A DNA stretch of 64,000 bases, taken from positions 31,308,405 through 31,372,404 of the forward strand of contig OU862909.1 in the NCBI GenBank assembly GCA_917880885.1, in the 5' to 3' direction. Within the stretch, counting starts at the first letter, position 1; each line of letters opens with the position of its first letter. The notes beneath the pieces are model-generated. The model ran no database searches and was not told the DNA's origin. It was given only the letters and a program-made list of their open reading frames with translations. Source of the stretch: Limnephilus marmoratus (Eukaryota; Arthropoda; Insecta; Trichoptera; Limnephilidae). This document shows, piece by piece, positions 35,688 through 45,731 of this stretch. The translations under genes were made by a program, and so were the position numbers.

Positions 35688-35854
35688 TGATCAGATCTGA
35701 AGAGTCAGGTACTTCCCCACCATCCTCTTTCCCATCTCCTTTCCTTCCCCACTACCTTCGGCCTCACAACATAACCCAATTGGGGATGCCATGGTCTCAC
35801 TGGCTCTAAACGGGAGCGGCTGACACTCTTGTGGATCTTCTTGATTCATATAAA

Positions 35855-37015
35855 TTATTATTTTTTTAAAGTTCGGTTTTATAAAATCACTCCGCACACA
35901 AGGTGCTTTGGGTAATGTAACCTCGTACATCAACGAATCACTGGAAGAAAGGTGAAAAATGTGCAGGTACGAATATATTTATTGATCTCAGAAAAGCTGG
36001 GACTCTTGTGAGATATTCTCATAATTTTTTTTTTTAAAAACATATCCGTAGTTAAAAATTAGTTATGGTTTTTATATTTAGATTTAGGACACTACAGGTA
36101 GTATCATGGAAGCCCAAAACGGGAAGTTCAGGTGGTATAATATGGGACCTACCTTTGCGAAGGGCATAATAATATATCGTGGTGACCTGGGAAGACAAGA
36201 AACCGCGGCCAATTAACATGTCGCAATCAAGAACCCCTGCTCGACCCCGATATGTCTACCCTTCCACATCAGTCCTATAGTCGTTATCCTCACCACCCGA
36301 ACTCAATCAATTGGCTTCCCTGAGTGTCAACCTGGCGTCACACCCCTGGAGCGTTACGCCATTGTTTCAAATTAATTTACATCTGTACGAAATAATATCT
36401 TGTGTTTAATCTGAAGCATTTATAAGGCTCCGCTCAAACTTGAGTATATAATAATTAAATCACTCTCAGTCTGTGTTTTACTGCTTTCTTGTGGGAATCT
36501 TGAATCTTGGGGGACATAAAATAACACATTAATTGTTTGAATATATATTAAACCCTCAGGCTAATTTGTTCGCTTTTGGGAAAAACTGATTTAGGTTTCA
36601 TAGAAATCGTTGTCTCCCTTACTATCTTCATGATCAGTGATGCATCCTATCATCATGATGAGAAATATAATATAAAAGGAATTATTAGAAAGAGAAAAGA
36701 CCTCGTTTTTATTCTAATCTAAAAGTTGACTACAAAATAATTCAAATATATACCTTTATGAAACCAAAGTTTCCGACCGCAATTTGAAAAAAATTAATGA
36801 AACTTTGGGAAATCACGACTAAAATGCAGAGAGGATAACGTTTTAAATATGTATGTCAAATAAAATACGTGTGAGTTTCTTTTTCGTTATCAGTAATTTT
36901 TGTTTGAAAAAACGTAAGGTGAGCAATTTTAAAAATATATTATATGTTTGCATTCTGAATATTTATATTTCAAAAAAATTATGTCCATTTATAGGTAATT
37001 ATTAAATTTTAATGC
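35855..37015. other. no recognisable feature
   Basis: 36090-36370 is less AT-rich and may be an unrecognised repeat body. No frame or splice structure could be supported. Confidence 0.4.
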
Positions 37016-37018
37016 ATA

Positions 37019-37288
37019 TATTTTTTTTTTTTTTACATGAGCTCCACACAGGAGGCCCTGAGGGAAATTATTTTCCTCAGGGCCTATTTCATCTTTGAGG
37101 ATGCTGTGTGGAGGGTTTTTTAAAGGAAAGGAAGGAGGGGAGAGTTCTGGGAAGGAAGATGGTTTAAGGGGTGGGTAGGAATCTGGGGTTCAGTGTGTCC
37201 TGGTTATCCGCCTTCAAGACCTAGACACACCTCACCCCATTAACCCGGGCACCCCTGCTAAATCACCAAACGTAGCGAACCACTTGGG
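37019..37288 (-). mobile_element. family D SINE, internally deleted, 5'-truncated
   Basis: The poly(A) appears as a T-run (37020-37034), followed by ACATGAGCTCCACACAGG and a complete hairpin AGGCCCTGAGGGAAATTATT, TTCCTCAGGGCCT. The body is deleted between GTGTGTCC and TGGTTATCC and stops at CCACTTGGGGT. The same deletion is present in the copy at 51989-52332, so both may derive from one deleted master. Confidence 0.85.
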
Positions 37289-37319
37289 GTTTTTCATCAC
37301 CTTTCAAAAATAGTTTTTA

Positions 37320-37440
37320 GTTTTCAAATATGTTAAAAAATATTCCATTTATTTGGATTTTATTGCTGCACAGCGGAAATATTTTGACCTCCTGGCAACA
37401 TCCTTAAGACCTGAGGGGTTAAGAATAGCTTATATTCTAG
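37320..37440. repeat. dispersed repeat shared with 23250-23300 and 58250-58340
   Basis: TTCAAAAATAGTTTTTAGTT is found inverted near 23270. ATATTCCATTTAT and AGCGGAAATATTTTGACC recur near 58280. The class is unknown. Confidence 0.5.
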
Positions 37441-37854
37441 AACTTCAAAAAATCTACAATATTTTGTAATCCAGTATTTCTACCCCTCTATACATTTCTC
37501 TTATACAGAAAGCTTTATTGCATTGTTTTCACTTGTCCCACACTTTATTTTCTCGGCTTGCATTCATTATTTTTCTGTATTTTTTCACGTTAACCCTCTG
37601 CTGTATGCAATATAAATAAAATAAAATAATTAATGTACAGGGTGTCTTATATAATCTATTTCAACATATTCTTATTATATGTCCTCCTTTGGTTGAATCC
37701 CAAGTTTTTTTAATACCTTTTAAAATTATATCATTTCATAAATAATATTTTCCTGCCAAGTTCTCATTTGAGGAATACCACTGTTAACAATTCATATACA
37801 AAATAATGTACCTTTTTTAGCAGCTTTCTCTTATAACAGTGAAAATATTGTAAT

Positions 37855-38575
37855 AATAAGGAACTCCAGTAAAAAATATTATGACTTTAAAAAAATATGT
37901 TCATACAGACCAATAAACGCTGATTCTGAATATATAAGTTTTTTTAATAATATTAAACGTAGTGTTCGTAAAAAAATATTAAAAAGTGCATTTTTTAACG
38001 TCTCGTTAAAATACACTGTAAAGTTGGTACGATTGAATGGTTAGTGCTGACGTCACGCGTCACCAGTCATTGTATCACATTGTATTGAAATCAATTGACA
38101 TGTAGGTATGGCACAAGCCATCAGTATTAACAACATTTCATGTTATTCTTTATTTCGTACTGTTTATAGAAATTTAGTTGTAGTGTTTATTGAAACAATA
38201 TTTAAGCCTAAATAATTCAGTATCAAAAATAGAGGTATCTCTATTATTTAAAATATTGAAAAACTACTGCACAAAAAAAATAATGAATGAAAAAAGTAAT
38301 GCTTCTTCTAGGGAGAATACTTCGAACAACGGAACAACGGATTTCAAAATGGCGGCAGTAGATCAGCTGATTGCCCAATCCCATACTAATTTTTCGGGAG
38401 TGATGACGTCACACGATTTATCATATTTCCGGGGGGTCTCGAAAAATTAAAACTTTGATAATTATTTTAAGTATTAAAACTAACTCTAAAAATAAAAACA
38501 AAAATGCCGTTATTTAAGTTAGAAAGTCATTATTTATAAAAAAAAAATTAAAAAATTGGACTGGAGTTCTCTATT
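37855..38575. mobile_element. MITE family A, copy 2
   Basis: A 721-bp element between AATAAGGAACTCCAGT and ACTGGAGTTCTCTATT, collinear with 5468-6127. It keeps AAAATGGCGGC (38346-38356) and has TGACGTCA at 38048-38055 and 38404-38411. It is longer mainly through extra bases before the right end and around the second CRE-like motif. Confidence 0.87.
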
Positions 38576-39294
38576 GCTAACCTCATTTTTAAATATCCTC
38601 ACCATACTTTACCTTATTTGATCCAATTTCAAGACTTTTTATTATTCTTTAAGGAAAAAGTAGATCATTCCGTAAATATTATTTTATTCACATGTTCTTG
38701 CATGATTTACAATACTATTAACAATGTATGTACCCAAAATCATGTGCTCATACTTTAGCTAATAATAATAACATATTCCTCCAGTTATAATTACTGTAAT
38801 AATATGTAATTTCATACTATATTATTCTATACTCTCACCATGTAAACAAAAAACACCTGTGTTATTAGCACGAATATTCCTCACTAGCAATATTATTTTA
38901 CTGGCATGTTTTTGCACGATTCATACTATTAACAATTCATATACTCAAAATAATGTACTCTTAATTTCTTTCGTAATTTTCTCTTGTATCTAGGGTTGCC
39001 GTACGTCCGGAATTTTCCGGACAAGTCAGGAAATATAGGACTTTGTTAAACAGTCCGGAATTTCTACTGTTAAGTGGAGATTGATATAAAAAATGAAATA
39101 AACCAAATTATTTTTATTACAAATCAAAGTAAAAACATCACTTCTGATATTTAATGCTCCCAGAAATATTGTTCAACACTTCCGAATCTTTAATAATAGT
39201 TTTGTAGAACATTTCGTAAGTCATATTTTTTTAATTATACTGTGTTAAAGAATTGACTTGACAGACTCTACAGAAAGCCTGTTCCTTTCTCTTG

Positions 39295-39405
39295 ACCATT
39301 TTTTTTTTAATTTTCTTTATTCATTTTGTTTATTACAGGTTTGTTTTACGTGGTTTTTCGACTACCAAGCTAGGCAAATGCCCGTATTATGGTAGTAGTA
39401 TTGGG
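39295..39405 (-). mobile_element. LINE 3' terminus with conserved hairpin, inverted
   Basis: On the minus strand: TACTACCATAATACGGGCAT, then TTGCCTAGCTTGGTAGTCG, then AAAAACC and an AATAAACAAAATGAATAAAG tail. It is nearly the same sequence as 46664-46765. Confidence 0.75.
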
Positions 39406-40274
39406 TTCCCATTAAGGAAAATACCCTTTCAACATTGGCATTTTGTGCTTGTATCACACATATATGTATAAGAGCATATCTTTGTTAATTCCGTAACTTT
39501 CGAAAGTCCGGAATTTTTATCAAATGTCAGGAATTTTCTCCGAAATTTTGATTTTTTGATCTGGGAACCCTACTTGTATCAGCATAACTATTGCAATATC
39601 TGTTAATCCCATATCTAATTATTTTACCGTAGGTTACCTTATTTGATTCTAAGTCAAGCTTATTTAATATTCCTTCAGAAAATTAGATCAATCCGTAAAT
39701 ATTATTTTACTACCATGTTTTTATACGGATCAAACCAATATTAAAAACAAATGTTCTAAAAATAATGTATTCTCCCGTTCTTTGGTAGTTTTACTAACTA
39801 ACAATTCACATACTCCAAATAATGTACTCTTACTTTCTGTAATAGTTTTCTTTTTTATCAGCGTAATTCTTGTAAAAATTGCTAATCTCATTTATAAATA
39901 TCTTCACCATACTTCACCTTACTTAGTCCAAATTCAAGGCTTTTTATTATTCCTACAGGAAAAAGTAGATCATTCCGCAAATTATGTTATTCGCATATTT
40001 TTACATGGTTCACACAACTATAGGCAATATTTATACCCAAAATCAGGTGCTCACACTTTATTGAACAGGTTCCTCAAGTTTAATGAACATAATTAATGTG
40101 ACAATATGTAATGTAATGCCATACTATTCTATACTCTCACCATATAAGTAAACAAAACCTCTTTTATTATCACGAATATTCCTCACCAGCAATATTATTT
40201 GCTTTTTAATTAAATGAAGACAATATTAGCGAAACTCAATCGAAATCTGGAGACAGAAAAATCAGAAAAGATAT

Positions 40275-40347
40275 TGGCTCCGCTGGGACTCGAACCCAGA
40301 ACCCTTTTCTTACATGGAAACAGCTCTACCGATTAAGCTACGGAACC
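40275..40347 (-). tRNA. tRNA-Thr(TGT)-like head, left arm (probably SINE-derived)
   Basis: Exactly 73 nt and identical in sequence to the head at 40799-40871. It folds into a full cloverleaf with acceptor GGTTCCG/CGGAGCC (one G-T pair) and T arm CTGGG-TTCGAGT-CCCAG. The anticodon loop CATGTAA would give anticodon TGT but has A at position 33 instead of T, and the anticodon stem has a G-A mismatch. More likely a SINE promoter than a working tRNA. Confidence 0.55.
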
Positions 40348-40798
40348 CATATTAATTCGGTCATTTTAACTGTATCCTACTTCGACTAAGAACTACCAAC
40401 ATTATCTTCATTTACTTAACGCACATATTATTGGCTGCTATCTTTATATATGATTACAAGATTCAACTCGAACTAAATGCAATCTAGATAGTGTCTGGAT
40501 AAATTTTATCCATTTTATTTGTAATACGCGACATCTATTGTTTTTTAAACTTTATGAGTAAAATCTCAAATTATAATATTTAATTAAATGAAGACAATAT
40601 TAGCGAAACTCAATCGCGTATTACAAATAAAATGGATAAAATTTATCCAGACACTATCTAGATTGCATTTAGTTCGAGTTGAATCTTGTAATCATATATA
40701 AAGATAGCAGCCAATAATATGTGCGTTAAGTAAATGAAGATAATGTTGGTAGTTCTTAGTCGAAGTAGGATACAGTTAAAAGTGACCGAATTAATATG

Positions 40799-40871
40799 GG
40801 TTCCGTAGCTTAATCGGTAGAGCTGTTTCCATGTAAGAAAAGGGTTCTGGGTTCGAGTCCCAGCGGAGCCA
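40799..40871 (+). tRNA. tRNA-Thr(TGT)-like head, right arm (probably SINE-derived)
   Basis: Same 73-nt cloverleaf as 40275-40347: D arm GCTT-AATCGGTA-GAGC, anticodon loop CATGTAA, B box GGTTCGAGTCC. A TTTT lies about five bases downstream (40877-40880), as for pol III terminators. The unusual A33 and position inside a retroelement unit argue for a SINE head. Confidence 0.55.
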
Positions 40872-41545
40872 ATATCTTTTCTGATTTTTCTGTCTCCAGA
40901 TTTCGATTGAGTTTCGCTAATATTGTCTTCATTTAATTAAATATTATAATTTGAGATTTTACTCATAAAGTTTAAAAAAATAATAATAAATATTATTTGC
41001 ATTTGTTTTATTAATTAAGGTTTACTGTCAATACTTAACTCATTTATCTCAACACTATATAAAACTTGCAAAGAAATTTACTGTAAATGCTCTAGCTCCG
41101 TTCTAATTACATCTGTGTTCATCTCAAAAATCATTACAACTGTTAAATTTGTTTTAACGTACTTATTTCAATCATATATTTCCCGCATAATCACTAACCC
41201 TGTTCTGATCTATTTATCACACTTACCCAAACTCTTTAGAAATGTCCGAGGTACAACTATCTTGTATTTAATTATTCGTTCTTTTGAGAATTGTAATCAT
41301 AGTTTTAACACAATTACTGTGACAACATGTAATGCCATAACATACTATTCTATCCTCGCACCATGTAAACAAATAACACACCTCTTAAAATTACGAATAA
41401 TCCTCACTAGAATAATATTTGCAGTTGTTTTTTTTGTTTTTTTTTCTGCTCTATGTTTACTATCACCAACTTTTAGCATCATTTATACTATATTCATATA
41501 TTTACACTAGACTTCATATTTTATGCAAAGTAAATTTACTCCATT

Positions 41546-41648
41546 GGTCACCATGATACAGGCAGCTGCCTAGTATGGTGATCTAATATATCTACTCTAT
41601 GTAAAATGTCTAATTATGTTTCATGTGCTTTATAGATAAATAAATAAA
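41546..41648 (+). mobile_element. LINE 3' terminus, diverged hairpin
   Basis: GGTCACCATGATACAGGCAG, then CTGCCTAGTATGGTGATC, forms the same kind of double-stem hairpin as the other LINE termini here, with compensating changes in the outer stem. The tail is ATAAATAAATAAATA. Confidence 0.6.
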
Positions 41649-41879
41649 TATCCGGAAGAAATGTGGAAATTGGAATCGCACCAAACATTTCTGCAAAAGT
41701 CGGATGTCCTAATACATTATAGCCGGTAAAAATAATGACATCATAATATTATTTACTTGAAATTTTGCCAGGCGAAATAATTTTCAAGACCCACATATTT
41801 TATTTGATCGTATTTTTTATACCCCTTCGAAATTTGTCTGGAATATTGTTCCCATTTCTGATATTCATATAACAGTAGG

Positions 41880-42000
41880 TTGATGACCTCAGTGACAAAT
41901 CGAAAACAACCTTGAGTCTTGGCCCAGAGGTCAAAGGTTCAAAACCCGGTGAAGAGAAAACAAAAAAAGCATTACATTTTAAACAGGTTTTTTTCCTATT
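41880..42000 (+). repeat. degenerate tRNA-like SINE head
   Basis: A B-box-like AGGTCAAAGGTTCAAAACCC lies at about 41930-41950, with GATGACCTCAGTGAC upstream and an A-rich run downstream. It is too eroded for family assignment. Confidence 0.35.
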
Positions 42001-42261
42001 TATGTACAAATTAAATAAATTCAGAAAAAAAAGAATTTTCAATATCTAACTGAAGATTTACGTGAATATTAGTTAGGTTGAATGTCCACAAGATTTTTTT
42101 TTTACATAATGAAACTAAAGAGCAAAATGTTAGAAACGCAAATTGATCGCTTTGGTTACATACACGTAATGAAACGTAGTGTTAATTTACTTTACGTATC
42201 GATCGTCCAGTTGATTAGTCAGACATCTCCAAATACTAAATTTTGAGATAATAAGGAAAGC

Positions 42262-42743
42262 AATATGCGAATACTCACCATAATTTAGCAGCCACCTCTG
42301 GTTTGGAGTTCCAAAATACCTGAAAAATACCCTCGACTCTGTGCAGAAACGGGCGGTCCGTTTAATAGATTCTCCCATCTAAACAGACGGATTGCAATCT
42401 TTAGAGCACAGGCGTCGGGTGGGAATGCTAGGTATCCTTGTTCCACCGGTATTACAATGGAAGATGCCGGTGCATAGTCGGGAAACACGCCAAACGCGTG
42501 CCCGGTTGACATTTGTCACATGAAAATGGGTCGTTTCTTCGACTCGTTCTTGTGTTCAACAGCTCGGCTATGGAATGATTTGCCAGACTCTGTGTTTCCT
42601 TCTTCCTACAATATGGCTCTCTTCAAGACCAATGTCCATTCCTTCCTCTCCTCAAAAAGACCCTCCACACAGCATCCCAGATGACATAGGCCCTGAGGGA
42701 AATTATTTTCCTCAGGGCCTCCTGTGTGGAGTTAATGTAAAAA
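42262..42743 (+). pseudogene. family D LINE: RT C-terminus plus shared tail
   Basis: Translation in pieces gives SGVPKYLKN-like text: WFGVPKYLKNTLDSVQKRAV, then RLIDSPI, LQSLEHRRRVGML and, after frameshifts, LWNDLPDSVFPSSYNMALF and KTNVHSFLSSKR. This is the thumb and C-terminal part of a Jockey/CR1-type LINE. The coding end runs directly into the tail CCCTCCACACAGCATCCC, GATGACATAGGCCCTGAGGG, the hairpin and GTGTGGAGTTAATGTAAAAA. It is the best evidence that the tail belongs to a LINE and was acquired by the SINE. Confidence 0.82.
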
Positions 42744-43397
42744 AAAAAAAAATATATTTTTTACACACGTCCGTGCTTTACATATTAAATGTGTAAAGCA
42801 TCTGACTAATCAACTTAACGATCAATATGTTTAATAACAAGATATGAACGGGTAGCTCTCCTAACTAACTAACTAACCATCACGCCTTTTCCCCGCAGGG
42901 GTAGGCAGAGAGGATGGACCGCCAAACAACTCGATCTTGGCACACACTACTTGCCTCGTTCACATTCATACATCGTCTCATACATGCTCTTCTATTATTC
43001 CGACTCTTCACATGGGCCGACACAAGTACACAAAGTATCTGATTCACTTGGTCGTGCCATGTCTTCCTCGGGCGTCCCCGATTTCTTCTTCCATTCACAT
43101 TTGCGTCATATATTCTCCTTACACTCCTTTCCTCGTTCATTCGCTCTACATGCCCAAACCATCTGAACGTCCCTTTCTTAATCTCCACATTTCTCACACG
43201 ATCGTACATGGTTTTACCACACATACGTATATATTTTTGTTGGCGCCAACGGCGTTCAGTCCTCCATTAACAGAGTTGCCTGCATTTACCCTTCTTTCAA
43301 TTTCTCTGTCAGCCCTTCCATCTCTCGTAAACATACTTCCCAAGTACACAAACTCATCCACCTGCTCCAAATAGTCATCATTCACAACTATGTTGCA

Positions 43398-43518
43398 CAT
43401 GGTTTTCATACTACACTTCCCTCCACACAGCATCCCTCCATGGTTTTCATACTACACTTCCCTCCACACAGCATCCCTCCATGGTTTTCATACTACACTT
43501 CCCTCCACACAGCATCCC
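43398..43518 (+). repeat. 41-bp unit, three tandem copies at an insertion junction
   Basis: CATGGTTTTCATACTACACT starts copies at 43398, 43439 and 43480, with a period of 41. Each unit joins about 22 bases of the host LINE to about 19 bases of the family D tail (CCTCCACACAGCATCCC). The third copy continues into the complete tail. Confidence 0.9.
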
Positions 43519-43592
43519 GGATGACATAGGCCCTGAGGGAAATTATTTTCCTCAGGGCCTCCTGCGTGGAGTTAACGTAAAAAAAAAAAATA
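43499..43592 (+). mobile_element. family D tail-only insertion
   Basis: About 94 bases: CCCTCCACACAGCATCCC, GATGACATAGGCCCTGAGGG, the full hairpin, GCGTGGAGTTAACG and poly(A). No body is present, so it is an extreme 5' truncation. It inserted into the inverted LINE at 42880-43753. Confidence 0.85.
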
Positions 43593-43754
43593 CTCTCTCT
43601 TTCAAATACCATGACTTTAGACTTACTTACATTCATCATTAACTTATTCTTCATACATACTTCGTTCATCCTAGACACGAGAGACTGTAGATCTTCCATT
43701 CTGTTAGAAATCAGCACCGCTGGATACGCGCCATAAAATATATTTAAATACATT

Positions 43755-45000
43755 TGGGCATTAATCCCATTTAAATTAATAATTTATGCTATGGGACCAT
43801 GGGGGCGCCATCTATGGTGGTTGTATTATATTGAATTCCCTTATGTGACATTGAAATTCAGTGAACTCATGCATTTTCTTACATCTGTGGAGCAAGCAAT
43901 TACTTCCGACGTGAGTGTTGGTGAAAGCCAATAGATGTCAGTCCTAATCAAATCATTAACCCATAATTGAATTATTGTTGGGAGGTTTTGGCACGTACTA
44001 TTAATGTGCAAAATTCATATTCATTGTGTGAACTTTCTTCCTGTGATAAACATGTGTTGAGATTGAGCAATACCGCCTTGTCAAATTCAATATTTGAAAG
44101 AAACTAGTGTCGTTTGTTTGGACATCGTGTGGAGAGCTGCATTCTCTGAGTGAGTATTGTTTTGTTTTCACTGAGGATTTTGGAATTGCTGTATAATCTG
44201 TTTTGTGTCACATAGGGAAGAGTTCATCTTTCATTAATTTACATAGGGTAGTATTCCCTCGTGTCTGGGGCTATTTACACGCCCCTACAACCGCTCTCCT
44301 AACCCACTCACATTTTCTTCCCTTTGAAAACAACGCATAATAATTGAAAGTGCTACGGTCCTACCGATTTCAAACAGTTAGACTTTTGGGTGGCATATCG
44401 TAAAAAAAACCACTATAAGTAATGATTTATGCGTCGTAAAATAAGATTCTGAATAAATAAGAATCCACAACATAAACGCGTCCCGTAATTAGACAAATAA
44501 TGTTTGGGGAATAAAATGATCGATGCGAGCATGAAAGCAATTTGCGGTGGGACATCTACCCAATTAGTTTTATTGCTCCAGACGAATTCAATGAAGATTG
44601 CCGAGCAATTTATTTTCCTCCACGAGCATAGTCAGTACATTATACCCACGGTATGATAATCCAATCGTGCCTGGAGCAACGAGTGGGTAATATAATCAAA
44701 ACATTGGGATGCTTCGTCGCTTATGAAAATTGAACACCCTCACTGCAGTCGACTTTTAACACTACTACTAGGCTGGGCCGCCAAAGTATGGATGATTTTT
44801 TGGGAGATTTTATCATTGTCTGTGACTCAAAAGACATAACCTCAGTTAAAATTTACGGATTTAGCGGGTACTTTAATCGCCTTTGAGTAAACTGTTAACT
44901 TACCCTTCGATTTACTACAGTGGAGGTTATCCACCTCTTACCAGCCCTGGATAAGTAAAAGATGGTTACTCCTTCAAGACTCTCGCAATATTCGATTTTT
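43755..45000. other. unique-looking non-coding DNA
   Basis: Balanced composition, no repeat relatives in the window apart from a TTCGATTTACTACA motif at 44907 and 45003. No protein frame was recognised. Confidence 0.45.
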
Positions 45001-45029
45001 TTTTCGATTTACTACAGGAATAAAGGGGT

Positions 45030-45210
45030 AGTAAGGGGTTCGAATCCTACGAAATCCAAAAAAAAAACAATTTCATCTTGTGAAATCAATATCAATCATT
45101 AAACCACTTTAAAAAAACAAACAAAAGAAAAGAAAGTTACATCTAGCGACTTTCTAGTTTCACTTCTACCGCGTGTGAATTATACACTCTAATTTTTTTT
45201 AAACTAAGTA
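45030..45210 (+). mobile_element. tRNA-derived SINE, family S2, 5'-truncated
   Basis: From the B box GGGGTTCGAATCCTACG onward it matches 54292-54450: AAATCCAAAAAAA, TGTGAAATCAATATC, CAAACAAAAGAAAAGAAAG, CGACTTTCTAGTTTCACTTC and TACCGCGTGTGAATTATACA. The A-box part is absent or replaced. Confidence 0.8.
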
Positions 45211-45514
45211 CGTGGCCAAAAGAAGTAAGGTATAGTTATAACATTATTTAGACATTAGAAAATTATACGTTAAGACATTTCTCATACACATAAGGAAAAA
45301 TGATTTAACACTCAAAACTAAAAAAAAAATATTTACACCCGCTATTCATCACACCAAAAATGCAAAATTCCTGCAACAAAAACAGCTTTCGCCCAACGAC
45401 AGTTCTCTTACATCGCGCCTAAAATGTTCAACTTACTGAGTATTGATATTAAGACATCGAAAACTGATGACCTTTTTACCATTAATATACAGAACTGGTT
45501 ATTTACTCAGTGAA

Positions 45515-45730
45515 GGAAATATTATAAAGAATGCCTTATATGATACGTTTTAAGATTTTACGGCCAAAAGCATTTTCGTTAATTGTTTTTGGGGTGTTAT
45601 GCGGTGTTGCACTACCTCCTTCTCCTATGTAGCGCAACATGGCATAACACCCCAAAAACAAATAACGAAAATGCTTTTGGCCGTGAAAATCTTAAAACGT
45701 ATCATGTACGGCATTCTTTATAATATTTCC
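45515..45730. repeat. palindrome P1, core family P, complete
   Basis: Arms of about 88 bases (45515-45602 and 45642-45730) begin GGAAATATTATAAAGAATGC, pass through GATACGTTTTAAGATTTT, GGCCAAAAGCATTTTCGTT and GGGGTGTTATGC, and mirror each other with few mismatches. The loop is about 40 bases with GTAGCGCAACATG. The core is shared with 3949-4076 and with P2. It would form a long hairpin if transcribed or a cruciform in DNA. Confidence 0.88.
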
Positions 45731-45731
45731 A

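Larger units (their letters stand above)
33075..35850 (+). mobile_element. S1 SINE interrupted by nested insertions
   Basis: A SINE fragment with B-box GGTCGCGGGATCGAAT (33079-33100) resumes at 34815 with CGGCGTGCGAAATAAATTTT, then the linker and GCACGTTCCGGAGTGGAAGA, up to about 34985. It resumes again at about 35688 with GGTGATCAGATCTGAAGAG through CTGGCTCTAAACGGGAGCG. The three pieces line up in order with the uninterrupted copy at 47574-47965. The gaps hold a DNA transposon (33101-34814) and a LINE tail with a Helitron (34985-35687). Confidence 0.75.
40203..40988. mobile_element. inverted (head-to-head) tRNA-derived retroelement dimer
   Basis: A 786-bp insertion flanked by AATATTATTTGC at 40191-40202 and 40989-41000, a 12-bp target duplication. 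The right half (about 40612-40988) is a tRNA-derived unit ending in TTTAAAAAAATAATAATAA. The left half (40203-40535) is its near-perfect reverse complement, differing by about one base near the tRNA head. The central 75 bases (about 40540-40614) are the inverse of the unit's own 3' end. Long duplication and an A-rich tail indicate target-primed insertion of a rearranged SINE. Confidence 0.8.
37650..41540. repeat. diverged tandem array of LINE 3'-type sequence, interrupted
   Basis: Blocks such as CTCACCATACTTTACCTTAT, AGTAGATCATTCCGTAAAT, TATTCTATACTCTCACCATG and CGAATATTCCTCACTAGC recur in order at about 38590-38960, 39600-39780, 39890-40200 and 41020-41470, with a weaker unit at 37680-37850. 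Insertions break it: the MITE (37855-38575), an inverted LINE tail (39295-39400) and the tRNA-bearing element (40203-40988). The last unit runs into a hairpin LINE terminus at 41546-41645. No coding frame is conserved between units. Confidence 0.6.
42880..43753 (-). pseudogene. inverted LINE RT C-terminal half, broken by a family D tail
   Basis: From 43753 downward on the minus strand: AVLISNRMEDLQSLVSRMNE, then NKLMMNVSKSKVMVFERE (the palm region after a lost YADD box). A break at 43393-43600 is filled by a family D tail. Then YLEQVDEFVYLGSMFTRDG, REIERRVNAGNSVNGG and, nearer 42880, RWFGHVERMNEERSV, GRRNRGRPRKTWHDQV and a stop at 42882. This is an endonuclease-RT LINE of a type different from family D, resembling RTE-like elements in its GHVERM and RGRPRKTW motifs. 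Frameshifts and the insertion make it dead. Confidence 0.8.

Noticed and set aside
39782..41510. Membrane-protein-like frames in the AT-rich array
   Set aside because: Hydrophobic content comes from T-rich codons, and the frames are not shared between the array units.
43398..43518. CRISPR-like array
   Set aside because: The units are contiguous 41-bp tandem copies without spacers, in a eukaryotic retroelement junction.
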